64,000 nucleotides of DNA from Numida meleagris (lineage: Eukaryota > Chordata > Aves > Galliformes > Numididae). The notes beneath the pieces are model-generated. The model did not search any database, was not told where the DNA came from, and was given only the letters and a program-made list of their open reading frames with translations. A program made the translations under genes and the position numbers. The stretch spans positions 30,805,065 through 30,869,064 of the forward strand of contig NC_034412.1 in assembly GCF_002078875.1 (NCBI RefSeq), written 5' to 3'. Shown here piece after piece: positions 1 through 10,910 of this stretch (position 1 is its first letter; every line of letters begins with the position of its first letter).

Positions 1-97
1 GGACTGTAATAGTCCTTCTCTTCTGAGAACCAGGTATATCCACTACATGATGTTATGATGTGGAATACCAATAACCGAAAATCACAAAACCATGACA
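1..97 (-). mobile_element. LTR fragment cut by window edge (family A)
   Basis: This is the minus-strand 5' end of an endogenous retrovirus LTR. It ends in CCATGACA at 90-97, which reads TGTCATGG on the minus strand. It matches 28436-28532 with only about six differences in 97 bases, and more loosely matches the end of the copy at 15244-15811. The rest lies left of the window, so solo LTR versus provirus cannot be decided. The base run AAATG at 98-102 would be one target duplication copy if the family's 5-bp rule holds. Confidence 0.85.
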
Positions 98-1613
98 AAA
101 TGCAAGAAATGCATTTGTGATTGATCTTCATTCTGAAGAGCCTTTGTAATTAACCTGAAGGCTCTATCAAAGGTCCCTCCCAACTTTTCAGCTTAATGAA
201 GCAGTTTTGAAAACATAGTGTCTGAGTTAATTGAATTCTAGTTTGAATTGACAGAATATCTATGGAGAGAATGTTTAAAGTATAGATCGTTTGGTAATTC
301 ACAAAAAAAAGGAGGAAATAAAATTAGGATGTACTGTAGGTATGGCAAACTACTGAAAATCTACTATAAGCATACCTACTTTCTGTACTCATAAGGGGTA
401 CCTTGGTTATTTCAAGATAAGGTCTGTATTTGATGTATTGTGGTATTTCACAGTGTCACAGTGTTCAGTAAATGACATTAATTTGAATGCTGGTGTTAGT
501 GCTTCTCACTTTTGTTTTTATGAACTGCGGTGTTCTATTCATTCATGTTGGACCGTGGGTATTGTGTTAAATGCAAAAAACAGACTTCTTAGGTAGGAAG
601 AACCCTCTCCTGGCAATTGACTCCTCATCTTTCCCAATCCATAAGAGTCTGTGATTACTCTACCACCTTAGCTTTTGTACAGGACTTCAGTGTAGGGCAC
701 TCAGTCTTTGTTTTCCGGAGAATTTTTGGTTTTCATTTCTTCTGCTTTTTTGGCAATGCAAAAGAGCTTTAATAAGGAGATAAATAGAGAAGTTTTAAAC
801 TAGTAGGTTTAAAGATGATACTTAGGCGTTCATTTGGTTATTTATTCCTTCATGAAGTGCAGTGGACTGAATTACATGCCTTCCAGAGTGCACCGTGAAG
901 AACAGTAACAAGGAAGGTTGTACTACTAAGTAACAAGACGTGTGTTTATGCTTATAAGTATGTAGATGTTTATAGGTATATGTGAAAAATATTAATTTTA
1001 AGTATCAGAAATATAGAATGATAATATCTCTCATGTGACATTAACCACCTGAAACTTGTTTTAAAAATATATTTTAATTTTCTGTTATAAGTTGCAAAGT
1101 AGATGCAGCACACAATCCCTCCTCGCTCTTGTTCTCCCACGCTACTTTTTCCTCCCTCCTCTCTCCTACCATTTCAGCATGCATATTGCAGATGAAAACA
1201 GCAGAGTAGGAGCCTGGAAAATATACTGATCCACTACCCATGCATATTTCATGAATTTGCCTAATTTCCTGCAGTTATGACTTAATTAGGTAATTATTCC
1301 ACCCTCTGTCACTGAATGTGATTTCTTAGTTGTTCCTCTTGTGACCAGTGAATATGCTTTCCATTACTGTGTGAATATAACAAAATCAATGAAATTGTCA
1401 AAAAAAAAAAAAAAGGCAGTATGCAAAGTTTTTGATGCTGATTGTATTGGTGATGAAAATGGGTTACTGTTCTTTGGATGGGAGCAGTATATCAGGGAAG
1501 CCTACAGTATCACCACCATTTGGTTTCAGATGACAGAGACGTTTCTTTTCACATGTCAGCCTTACTCTATTGCTTCTCAGGCTAAATCTTGACAATTTCT
1601 TTTTCTTGTCCAC
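98..1613. other. AT-rich non-coding stretch
   Basis: I see no supported gene here. It holds a pyrimidine-rich run at about 1108-1172 and an A15 tract at 1400-1414. The open frame at 1341-1592 runs through the A tract and has no recognisable domain. The right edge is the left end of a CR1 element. Confidence 0.6.
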
Positions 1614-3086
1614 CCAAGGGTTCTGAGGGAGCTGGCAGAAGTGATTTCCAAGCCACTTTCTGTCAGCATTCCTAGTCAACCAGAGAGGTCCTGGAGGATT
1701 GGAGGCTTGCCAATGTGATTCCCAGATACAAGAAGGGTTGTAAGGAGGATCTGGAGAACTACAGGCCTGTCAGCCTGACCTCAGTGCTAGGGAAGGTTAT
1801 GGAGCTGATAATCTTGAGTGAGATAACACAGTATGTCTAGGACAGCTGGGGGAATCAGGCCCAGACAGAATGGGTTCACAAAAGGCAGGTCCTGCTTGAC
1901 CAACCTGATCACTTTCTGTGATCTGGTAGGTGAGGGGAAGGCTGTTGACGTAGTCTACCTAGACTTCAGCAGTGTCTTTGATACTGTCTCCCACAGTATC
2001 CTCCTGAAGAAGGTAGCAGCTCTTGGCTTGGACAGGTATACGTTGCTGGGTAAAGAAGTGGCTGGATGGCCAGGTGGTGAATGGAGTTAAATCCAGCTGG
2101 TAACCGGTCATGAGTGATGTTTCCCGGGGGTTGGTACTGGGGCCTGTTCTGTTTGATATCTTTACTGATGTTCTGGATGAGGTGATTGAATGCACCTTCA
2201 GTTCGTTTGCAGATGATACCAGGTTGGGAGGAAGTGTTGATCTGCCTGAGGGTAGGAAGGCCCTACAGAGGGATCTGGACAAGCTGGATCCCTGGGCTGA
2301 GGGCAACGGGATTAAGTTCAGCAAGAGCAAATGCCAGGTCCTGCACTTTGGCCACAGCAACCCCAGGAAATGTGATAGGCTTGGGGCAGAGTGGCTGGTA
2401 GACTGTGTGGAAGAAACAGACATGGGGGTGCTGGTTGATGCTTGGCTGAACATGAGCCAGCAGTGTGCCCAGGTGGCCAAGAAGGCCAATGGTATCCTGG
2501 CTTGTATAAGAAATAGTGTTGCCAGTAGGAACAGGGAGGTGATAGTTCCCCCATACTCAGCTCTGGTGAGGCCCCACCTTGAGTACTGTGTTCAATTTTA
2601 GGCCCCTCACTGCAGGAAAGGCCCTGGAGCATATTCAGAGAAGGGAAACAAAGCTGGTTAGGGATCTGGAGCACAAGCCTTATGAGGAGCAGTTGAGGGA
2701 ACTGGGATTGTTCAGTCTGGAGTAGAGGAGGCTCAGGGGAGACCTTATTACTCTCTAGAACTCCCTGAAAGGATGTTGTGGCAAGGTGGATGTCGGCCTC
2801 TTCTTCTGAATAACTAATAGTAGGACAAGACAGAATGGCCTCAAGTTGCACCAGGGGAGGATCAGGTTTGACATTAGGTAAAATTTCTTCTCCAAGAGTG
2901 GTCAGGCATTGGAATGGGCTCCCAGGGAGGTGGCTGAAAGCAATCCCTGGAGGGGTTCAAGAAACAGTTAGTTGGTGTACTAAGGGATGTGGTTTAGTGG
3001 GGAAATATTGGTGGTAGGTGGACAGTAGAACTAGATGATCTTGGAGGTCTTTTTCAACTTTGGTGACTCTATGATTCTATGATTCT
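1614..3086 (+). mobile_element. 5'-truncated CR1 LINE with broken reverse transcriptase
   Basis: This is a chicken-repeat-1 non-LTR retrotransposon fragment of about 1.47 kb; full-length CR1 is about 4.5 kb, so the endonuclease half is missing. Translation in pieces gives typical CR1 RT blocks. The motif A region reads YLDFSSVFDTV near 1956-1990, and the catalytic FADD box is encoded at 2206-2217. A stop near 2088 and a frame change before 2110 break the reading frame, and the second frame stops at 2601. The 3' untranslated region ends with the CR1 signature and ATTCTATG-type octamers at about 3067-3086. 5' truncation is usual for LINE insertion by target-primed reverse transcription. The left edge is approximate. 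Confidence 0.93.
1833..2601 (+). pseudogene. CR1 reverse transcriptase remnant (frameshifted)
   Basis: Two open blocks, 1833-2090 and 2110-2601, lie in different frames and together cover the palm of a CR1-type reverse transcriptase. The first holds the TKGRSCLTNL segment and motif A (YLDFSSVFD). The second holds FADD (motif C, encoded at 2206-2217) and the following [10 protein letters not shown] and [12 protein letters not shown] segments that are typical of CR1. In an active element this enzyme copies CR1 RNA into nicked genomic DNA. Here the stop, the frame change and the missing N-terminal half make it non-functional. Open frames on the opposite strand (1959-2489, 2318-2851) are shadows. 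Confidence 0.9.
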
Positions 3087-6000
3087 CCTCTTTCACTGTA
3101 TTAATTTAGCTTTTCAAATTTTTCAAATATATTCTGAAGCCTGGCATGACGAAACTGTGTTACTGCTGAACTTTTCTCTTCTCCAGTCATGCAGGTCTTG
3201 ACAGTAATCAGAGATACTAAATCCATAAGTTTCATGAAAAGCTTAGCAGATTGGCAAAGAAATTTCCTATTGAAAAGGCATGAAAAATGGTGTACAGATT
3301 ATTCCTAAATGAAAGTCATGTGAAAAAAGTACAATTTTGCTAAGAGTTAGGGGTCACCTCTCTCATTATTAAGAACTGAAGGTCCTGTGATGATGTAGAT
3401 GATGATAATACTGGAAGGATTTGCACTTGATTTATGTTCTTCTTGCAATAATAACTTATGCCTGATTTGTTTCCTGAGCATCTTATTTTGTAGAAAGAGA
3501 TTGTGTAATAAGAAAACAAGTGCTACAGGGAAGCTGTTGTGACATAGTTTACTTGTTAATTTCCAGGACTGTCAGAAATAGCTTCTTAGAGATATGGCAT
3601 CTTATCTTGCAGAGTCAACTATTTTGGGGAAAAAAACACACCATGTAATTATTGTTTAAATTTTTCTAGCAACTGCATAATGGGTTATTCTCTCAGTTTT
3701 TGTGTGGACAGATTGCAAAAGAAAGACTTCCACAGTATTCAAAATATTTTCAGAGGACTTGAAAGAAAATTTAGCAGTATTGTGAACAATTTTTTTTTTT
3801 GAATTTAAATAGAACAGAACTTAAAAAAACTTCTAACTTCAGCTCATATTTTGGTACTTTTTCAGATAAAAGTTAGTCTCCTTGAATGGCCAAAGGTGTC
3901 AAAACCATTTGTGTGATTTCAAATGGGTAACTTTAATTAGAAACAAGCTCTTAAAGGTCACTGTCTTTTATTCCAGGGTCTAGCTGTGTGGCATACACAG
4001 TGCAATGATTTCTCTTTAAATATCAAGAGGAAAAGCACAGGGTCATATACTGCTTTCTTGATTCACAAGGGTAGTTCTATTGACTTCTGCAGAAGTGTTT
4101 GCATGAGTCAGGCAAACAGACTTTGCCTCTTCCTTCTGTATCTTTCCCTCTCAGCCTCTTCTCTGCTTTGCCTTGCGGAACTGCTCTGCTCACAGGTGTG
4201 AAATAAGAATGAGCAGTGGCATGGCAATAATTTAGTGTTGGAACCAAGCCACTGAAGTAAAGATCCAGTTTGAGGGACTAAACTATTTTGATGGTATTAT
4301 GTAGAGCAATTATTCTTTTATTCTACAGTTAAAAATTTAATCAAGATTTAGTGGGGAAGAATTTAACTGGGAGAAGAATCTTGGCGATAGTGAGTGTAGT
4401 TTGGTGCAGTTGGAAGGTGGCTTTGATAGAGATTTTTTTTCAGTGGATGCCTGGATGGGAAATGAAGGGCTGTGTTCCCATGTTTCTACCAAATCCAGTA
4501 ATACATCAGTTGTGAACGGCACAACTGAAGGGATCTTACCTGGTGTTATTTGTTCAGAAAAAGCATAAAAACCCCAGGTCGTTATTTTCCATATTGCTCT
4601 TTTCAACCAAAGTATTTCATGCATTGTACAGAAAGCATGTATCTTTTCAAGCCCTTAGGAAATTCTGTGACTTCTCTGGCAAAAATGGAAGTTCGAAAGT
4701 ATGCACTCCAAAAGTATGTACCCCACCACAGTCTCAAAGCTGTTTAAAAAATGGCAAATTCTCAGTTATTTTCTGTCTACCAATAAGCAAAGCCAATAAC
4801 TTGAACTCCCTTCCACATTTCTCCTTTTTCAATTATCTCCACAGAACTTAGTGTTGTAAGTTGGCTTCCATTATGATCTGATTTTGCTCAGCCTTTTACT
4901 CAATAAATCAATCAGGTTATTGTCTTGTTTTGGACTACTGATGTTGAAATCTCTGTGGCAATGACTTGAGACACTGGCAATTCTATTTAGATTATGGTAA
5001 ATATATCAGTAAGAAAAAAAAAAATCCCCTGCCTTGCCACTTAATAAACTGTCGCAGCAAATGCAACTACATTTGAAATCCTCTTTATTTCTCTTAAATA
5101 TTTTCATTTTTGGCTTTACATTATTCCCTACTTGTTTAAAGCTGCTTTGGATTTCAAACACTTCCTTGAATATTAGGAAATCCTGTCACAGAGTTAAACA
5201 ATACAGTATAAATGGCTTTAGTTTTCTTTTTTGAAGCTAATACAGAGTTGGAAGTGGACAGTGGTACCTTCCATTTCTCCTAACTAGGTCCCCTAAGTAG
5301 GACTATATAAAGCTCTAGGGGGAATCTGTGGAAGAGTCGCAGGGCAACTTTGAAAGGGTGTTACTAAAATGTTAATTATCTGATCATTGACATTTTTTAC
5401 TTGGGATCATTTTTCAGTATTAACTTCCTGCTATTGATACAATTGGAACGATGATAATTATGGCTCTAACTGGCAAGCTGAATCTCATTAATAATTTACT
5501 AATGGAATGATACAGTTTTTGATTCAGATATGTCAACACTGCATAGAGCAAACTGAGGTGCATATTTAAATGGTCCAACATGCAGGAGAAACTGCAGTGC
5601 ACTATCACTTTGCACTTTTCTGAAAAACAGTCCATGAGATACTGAGGAAGGAGAGGAGTAGTAAACTGTGTGATACGTCCAGCATAGAGCTTCTAATAGC
5701 CTTGAAGTAATACAGAAAGTGTAAGTAAAAGAAAGATGAAGCTGAAAGAAAGTGTGGGTGGGGCTATTGAAAGTAAAAATATTCTTCACTTTTTGAAGGT
5801 ATTGTAAGAAGTTGGAGCAGGGGAAAATGGGGATTTTTTTGTCCATTTTTAAATGAGGTGGGAATTTTCTAAGGAAGAATGATATCAACTATGAAATCAA
5901 TGCTACAGAAAAAAATGAAACTATTTTAAATTACAGAACAAGATCTGTAGATGGTCTCAATATACAAATAATAGAGAAGATAAACAGTAAATACTGATGA

Positions 6001-6344
6001 AGCACAGAGCCTTAATAAATTGGTTGTTCAAATGTCTTGGAGTGTCCTAATAGAAGGTCTCATGAAAGTGTAGTACAGTCTGTCCAAAAGATATTTTGAT
6101 AACTGACTTTAATGGTTTACTGAGAGTTGTGAGAAATGCTGGTGTCATTGTTAAGTTGTCTGAGAAAAGGAAATTCATACTCATTTTTGTATATCTTCAT
6201 TTGAAACTGACAAAATCTTATTTTTGTCTTGAATGATGAAAAATGGAAGTAACTGTGGGAAACCACTGTGCACAATTGATATTTGAAGCAGAAAACTTCA
6301 CAACTTCACTTTTGTTTTAATATAAGTGTTTTATATCCATGTGT
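3087..6344. other. AT-rich non-coding stretch
   Basis: I see no gene or recognisable repeat. Short A and T tracts occur at about 3790-3800 and 5012-5023. Open frames here (for example 4543-4851 and 5499-5888 on the minus strand) have low-complexity composition and no domain I recognise. Confidence 0.5.
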
Positions 6345-6460
6345 TCACTGTCCAGAAGGCGTGTCAAAGGCCTTACAGAAGTCCAGGTAGATGGTATCTG
6401 TTAGTCTTCCCTTGTTAACTGATGCAGTCGCTCCATATAGAAGGCCACCCACCAGATTGC
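6345..6460 (-). mobile_element. CR1 reverse transcriptase scrap
   Basis: On the minus strand this short piece translates to a CR1-like RT motif A context: VNKGRLTDTIYLDFCKAFDT. The block of a Lys-Gly-Arg spacer followed by a YLDF.KAFDT core is characteristic of CR1 and related LINE RTs. Both ends are abrupt, and neither the FADD box nor the CR1 3' tail is nearby, so it is an internal fragment. Edges are approximate; homology may run a little further to about 6545. Confidence 0.7.
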
Positions 6461-7536
6461 ATACTGGCATACCCAATATTTTTTTGAGTTTTGGAGAAAC
6501 AATGGTCTTTCCTTCTAGTGAGCATATATGAGTGAGAGTGTTACTCAAACTTCTTTGATACTGTGCTTTGATTTTTAGCTTCTGTCAAATATTCAGTTGA
6601 GATCAGCAGCTGTCTCAGATGCTTTCAAACACCGCGATAGATGTGAAAATACTGTATGAAATAATAAATTACTGCAAGTTTTCTGTAGAATATACTGAAA
6701 AATAGCTGAGGCTTTCTTGAAAGTTTTTATTCTTCTCTAGATACCTACAGATGAACTTGGATGCACATGATTTTATGTCACTGACAAGTTTTTTTGTGCA
6801 TTTCTGGAAAACTAAATTCACCAAAAAGCCTTATGGGATGTATTGGAATTACAATGCGGAATCAAATGAGTTGTGAACTTGAGGTAAATGTATGTTATGG
6901 TGCTCCCAAATGTATTATTTTGGAAATTTTTGAGATTTAAACAATGCTAAAGTCATCAATGGTATTATGTCAGTTTCTTGTTACTGGGAGGTCAAGATTA
7001 CTGGAAACCTAAGTACACTAAAAACAAGTAGATCTTTTTTCAGTTTATAAATACAGTTTTTTTGGGAAGTATGTTTAATCAGGAATTTTCCCAATGTGAG
7101 AACAGTAAGCAATTGGTTGAATTGTCAAGACTGATGACTTGTGCTGTCACTGTCTTCCGGTATATGTCATTGGTTACAATGTTATAGAGACAGAAAAAAA
7201 AGATACAGCTTTCATCTTGCATTGAATAAGTCAAAAATTATAATTCTGAACTGACAGTTCTAGGCTCACAGTGTATCTGTAGCTTTTCTGATTTCGCCAA
7301 TATTAAGAAGCAATTTCAATCATTTCAGGACATGAGCTGTGACAGTTAGATATGCAAAGCTCTTTTGAAAGAGCAGGGCTTTTTTTTACATTATTTTAAA
7401 CAGTGATATTGAGCAGCAGATGTATAATGGTATCTGACTACTTGATAGGAGGTACTGTAATGGTGCTGCATTTGTGTGACTGAGCTAATGCCATATGTAC
7501 GAGTGCAAAATCAAGCTTTCCCCATTTATTAGGTGG
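6461..7536. other. AT-rich non-coding stretch
   Basis: I see nothing I can name between the CR1 scrap and the LTR that starts at 7537. Confidence 0.5.
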
Positions 7537-8106
7537 TGTGGTTTAACCCGACAGGTGGCTAAGCACCACACCTTTGTTGGCTCACTCTCCCCATGATGGG
7601 GGAGAGAACTGAAAGGGGAAAAAAAACACAAAGTAGAACTTGTGGATTGAGATAAAAGCTATTTACTAAGATAGAGAAAAGGAAAAAGATAATAATTATA
7701 ACAAATATATATATACATAAAAGCGTATATAATAAGTGATGCACAAGCAAGTACTCACTACCTTCCAACGGATGCCCAGGTAGTCCCCTGAGTAGTGGAA
7801 GAGAGTGAGATGAACTTCCACCTCCTTCAGAATTCCCGTTCTAAAGGATATCATACCATATGCATGATATCATATGGTATGGAATATTGTTTTGGCCAGT
7901 TTAAGTCAGCTGTACTGATTCTGTCCCCTCCCAGAATTTTGCTAGTATAAGCTGAGAAACTGGAATGGCCTTGTCTCTGTACAACACTGCTTTGCAATAA
8001 CTATAAACATTGGTGTGTTACCAACGTTGTTTTTCACCTAGAACCAAAACACTGCATCACATCAGACACTCTGAATAAAACAGTTCTGTCCCAGTTGCAG
8101 CTAATA
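7537..8106 (-). mobile_element. 3' LTR of decayed ERVL-like provirus
   Basis: This is the low-coordinate LTR of the minus-strand provirus whose pol remnants follow at 8780-10900. The plus strand starts TGTGGTTTAACCC at 7537, so the LTR ends in a canonical CA on the minus strand. The outer sequence is shared by a common avian LTR type (a recollection of the family, not a search). The high-coordinate edge near 8106 is estimated, and a pyrimidine-rich stretch just beyond it (TCCACCTCTT at 8108-8117) could be the polypurine tract of the minus strand. No matching 5' LTR is present, so a target duplication cannot be tested. An AT-rich palindrome lies at 7852-7881. Confidence 0.72.
7852..7881. repeat. 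11-bp perfect inverted repeat with 8-nt loop
   Basis: CATACCATATG (7852-7862) and CATATGGTATG (7871-7881) are exact reverse complements separated by CATGATAT. The hairpin lies inside the LTR at 7537-8106. It may be a local expansion within the LTR. Confidence 0.9.
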
Positions 8107-8197
8107 TCCACCTCTTATTCCATGTCATTTACATCATGCTCAGGTCTCATAATTTCTGCACATTCCAACTAATTACCATCACCTATCTTGCTTTTTG

Positions 8198-8253
<56 letters not shown>

Positions 8254-8779
8254 CTTTTGTTCCTGTAATCTATGAGCCAATTGTATAGATTTTCCACAGT
8301 ATTAATTTAATTCATAATTTTGGGCTCTGTCTGTCGTAACAGTTCTTCAGTGAGGAGGAATGATTCACGGTGTTGGGTTACTTCCTGCAGAAGGTAGTTC
8401 TGATTCCATCAGAGTTCATTCTTCTTTAACCTGGGCAGTTCATACTGTACTACTGTTAACAAGACATATAATAACCATAAGAATGATGGCATCTTTGCTT
8501 TTCTCCCCCAGCATCAAATCACTTTGAGGTGCACAATGGACATCCCCATCCTTCTGCTTTACCCACCATGTGCACACAGGTCCTTAAGCAAAAGCAATCC
8601 CACAAATATTCTTGCTTTTACCCAAATCAAGAAAAACCCAGACTATCTTGCCCAGCATGTTTTTCATGTGCACCACTGGGACTTTATCCCCTTCTGCAAT
8701 ATGCAGGAGGTTTGATTGGGCAGGACCAACTCAAATGACAGAGCCCCTAGTGCTGACAAACCAGGTGGCTTTTGCTAAA
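8107..8779 (-). mobile_element. Provirus 3' non-pol segment
   Basis: This sequence lies between the integrase remnant and the 3' LTR and probably belongs to the same minus-strand provirus. It contains the (CA)25 microsatellite. Plus-strand open frames at 8524-8917 run antisense to the provirus and show no domain; I regard them as shadows. No envelope-like or dUTPase-like segment can be recognised. Confidence 0.45.
8200..8251. repeat. (CA)25 dinucleotide microsatellite
   Basis: An uninterrupted CA run covers 8201-8250, inside the provirus remnant. Its length and purity suggest it is likely to vary between individuals. Confidence 0.97.
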
Positions 8780-9395
8780 TGCGTGTCCCAATGTTTGAAT
8801 GTCCCAACACCTGTAGCTCTCAATGTAGTCTTTAACAGTCCATTATACCATTCAGTCTTCCAGAGGCTGGTGCATGATAGCGGATGTGATATACCCCCTC
8901 AATGCCATGCTCTTTAGCTCAGGTGTTTATGGGGTTGTTCTGGAAATGAGTCCTGTTTCTCTGAATCAATTCTTTCAGGGGTGCCATGCCAAAAAAGACT
9001 TGCTTTTCAAGACAGAATAGCATTTTGGTTGGTGATGTAAGGCATGAGAATATGTTTCCAACCATCAGATGGTTGCTTCCACTGTTTTATGTATATGGAG
9101 TTTACCATGGTGATTTTGTGGAAGTGTGATATAATTCACTGTCCAGGCCTCCCTGTATGTATATTTCAGCCATAATCCTCCATACCAAGGAGGTTTTACC
9201 TGCTTGGCTTGCTTAATTACGGCACAGGTTTCACATTCATGGATAACCTGTGCAATAGTGTCCACAGTCAAGTCCACCCCTCGATCCTGAGCCCACCTAT
9301 ATGTTGTATCTCTCCCTTGATGGTCTGAAGTGTCATGGGCCCCCTGAGCTAGAAATAATTAACTCTTATGTTGCCAGTCCAGATCTAGCCAAGCC
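8780..9395 (-). pseudogene. ERVL-like integrase remnant (catalytically broken)
   Basis: Read on the minus strand, this segment holds the retroviral integrase. The N-terminal zinc-binding (HHCC) region includes HECETC, encoded at 9224-9241. The core follows. The block around the second catalytic acidic residue reads QRNRTHF at 8943-8963, where the usual Asp-Asn-Gly is not preserved, so the DDE triad is broken. The region that normally carries Tyr-His-Ile-Pro-Tyr-His lies at about 8870-8900, followed by stops. Integrase would insert viral cDNA into host DNA. It sits directly after RNase H in the pol order expected for ERVL-type elements. The frame is interrupted by several stops. Confidence 0.8.
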
Positions 9396-10020
9396 ACTTA
9401 AATCCTAGCAGCCTGATCCATCTGCTGATTGTTTTGGTGATCTTCAGTGGCACAACTCTTGGATACAGGAGCATCTATGTGATGTACCTTTACAATAGTG
9501 TTCTCTACCCAGGTGGCAATATCTTTCCACAATGCAGCAGCCCAGATGGGTTTGCCTCTGCACTGCCAGTTCTGATTCCATCGCTGTAACCACACTCATG
9601 GGGCATTTGTTACCATTCAGGAGTCATTGCAGAGGTAGAGAACTGGCCACTTTCTCATTCAGCAATGTCTAAAGCCACCTGGATGGCCTTTACTTGTGCA
9701 AGTTGGCTTGATTCACCCTTTCCTGCAGTAGCTTTCGCAACTTATGTAGGACTCCATACAGAGATTTCCACCTCCAGTGCTTTCCCACAATGTAACAGGA
9801 CCCAACAGTGAACAAGGCATTCTCATGCCTTGAACTTCTCATTTTCTGGCAGTTTATTGTACTGTGGAGCCTTTTCAGCATGTGTCACCTCCTCTTCTGA
9901 CGATATTCCAAAATCTTTGCCATCAGGCCAGTCTATAATCACTTCTAAGATTCCTGGACAACTGGGACTCCTAATTTGAGCCCCTTGTGTGATCACTGTG
10001 ACCCACTGTGACCACATAGC
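9395..10020 (-). pseudogene. ERVL-like RNase H remnant
   Basis: Minus-strand open pieces at 9823-10017, 9690-9881 and 9398-9595 form one decayed RNase H domain broken by frameshifts. The start of the domain contains TVGSC, at the position of the first catalytic Asp motif; the Asp of the usual T-D-G-S is replaced by Val. The C-terminal part contains GKPIWAAALWKDIA and VKVHHIDAPV, typical of the ERVL-type RNase H end before integrase. In the retrovirus this domain degrades RNA in RNA-DNA hybrids. The domain order RT, RNase H, integrase is preserved on the minus strand. Confidence 0.82.
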
Positions 10021-10188
10021 ATTGGTTGCATGACGTGTGGAGGGGAGCCTCCCTTTGAATACCCAGCCCTGGAAAAGGTAGTTGGGGTTACCAAAAGGAG
10101 CTGAGCTTCACTACAAACCACTTCCAAAGTGGCTCAGACCTTTCATATGCTGCTAATGTTTCTTTTTTCACTTGGAGTATAGTGGGCA

Positions 10189-10905
10189 TCAGATCCTCTG
10201 TATCCTCAACTCCAAAACCCTCAAGTCTCCCCTGGGGTTTTCTGCCAGAGGCTCCAAGTGGGACCATTCTCCCCGGCTGCAGTGTAGAGCATATTTTTTT
10301 ACATCTTGTCTTGTCTGGACTGTCACAAGAAGTATCTCCTGTTTAATCTGTTCAAAGGCTTGTTGTTGCTCCAGGCCCTGTATGAAACCATTCTTCCAGG
10401 TCACTTGATAGAGAGGGTTTACAATCAGACTGTAATCCAGAATTTCAGAAACCCTCAACACCTAAGAAAGCTCGTTTTTCCTTTTAGTTGGTGGAAACAT
10501 AGCAGTTATTTTATTGATCACATCCATGAGCATTTGACAATGTCAATCTTGCTATTTTATTCCTAAGAACTAGATCTCCTGGGCAGGTCCTTCATCGTAC
10601 TTTGCTTCATGGCAAAAACAGCTTTTAGAAGGATTTTGATTATTTTCTTCTCTTTCTCAAAAACTTCTGCTGTGTTCCCTACGTGATATTGTCATCAAAG
10701 TTTTGCAGGTGTTTAGGAGCTTCCCCCTGATCCAGTGCAGTTTGGATCAGCCTATGACAAATGGTAAGGCTATATTTCCACCCTGGGGACAGTTGATACC
10801 ATGTGGATTGGATGCCCTTCCAAGTAAAAGCAAACTGTGGCCTACACTCTGCTGCCAGAAGGACTAAGGCACTAGGGATACAATATCGCCTGAAGTTCCT
10901 AACCT
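10189..10905 (-). pseudogene. ERVL-like reverse transcriptase C-terminal remnant
   Basis: This is the upstream part of the same minus-strand pol. From about 10800 downwards it encodes WYQLSPGWKYSLT, the counterpart of the retroviral LPQG-W motif with one residue changed. It then reads LQNFDDNI with FDD at 10691-10699, in place of the Y-x-D-D active site. A stop follows within a few codons. Continuing to 10189, the connection region includes NPLYQVTWKNGFIQG and EQQQAFEQIKQEI. The N-terminal fingers of RT, and all of gag and the 5' LTR, are absent, so the provirus is truncated near 10905. Confidence 0.8.
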
Positions 10906-10910
10906 TTACG

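Noticed and set aside
1959..2851. Two minus-strand frames of 176-177 codons
   Set aside because: They are antisense to a clear CR1 RT and 3' region.
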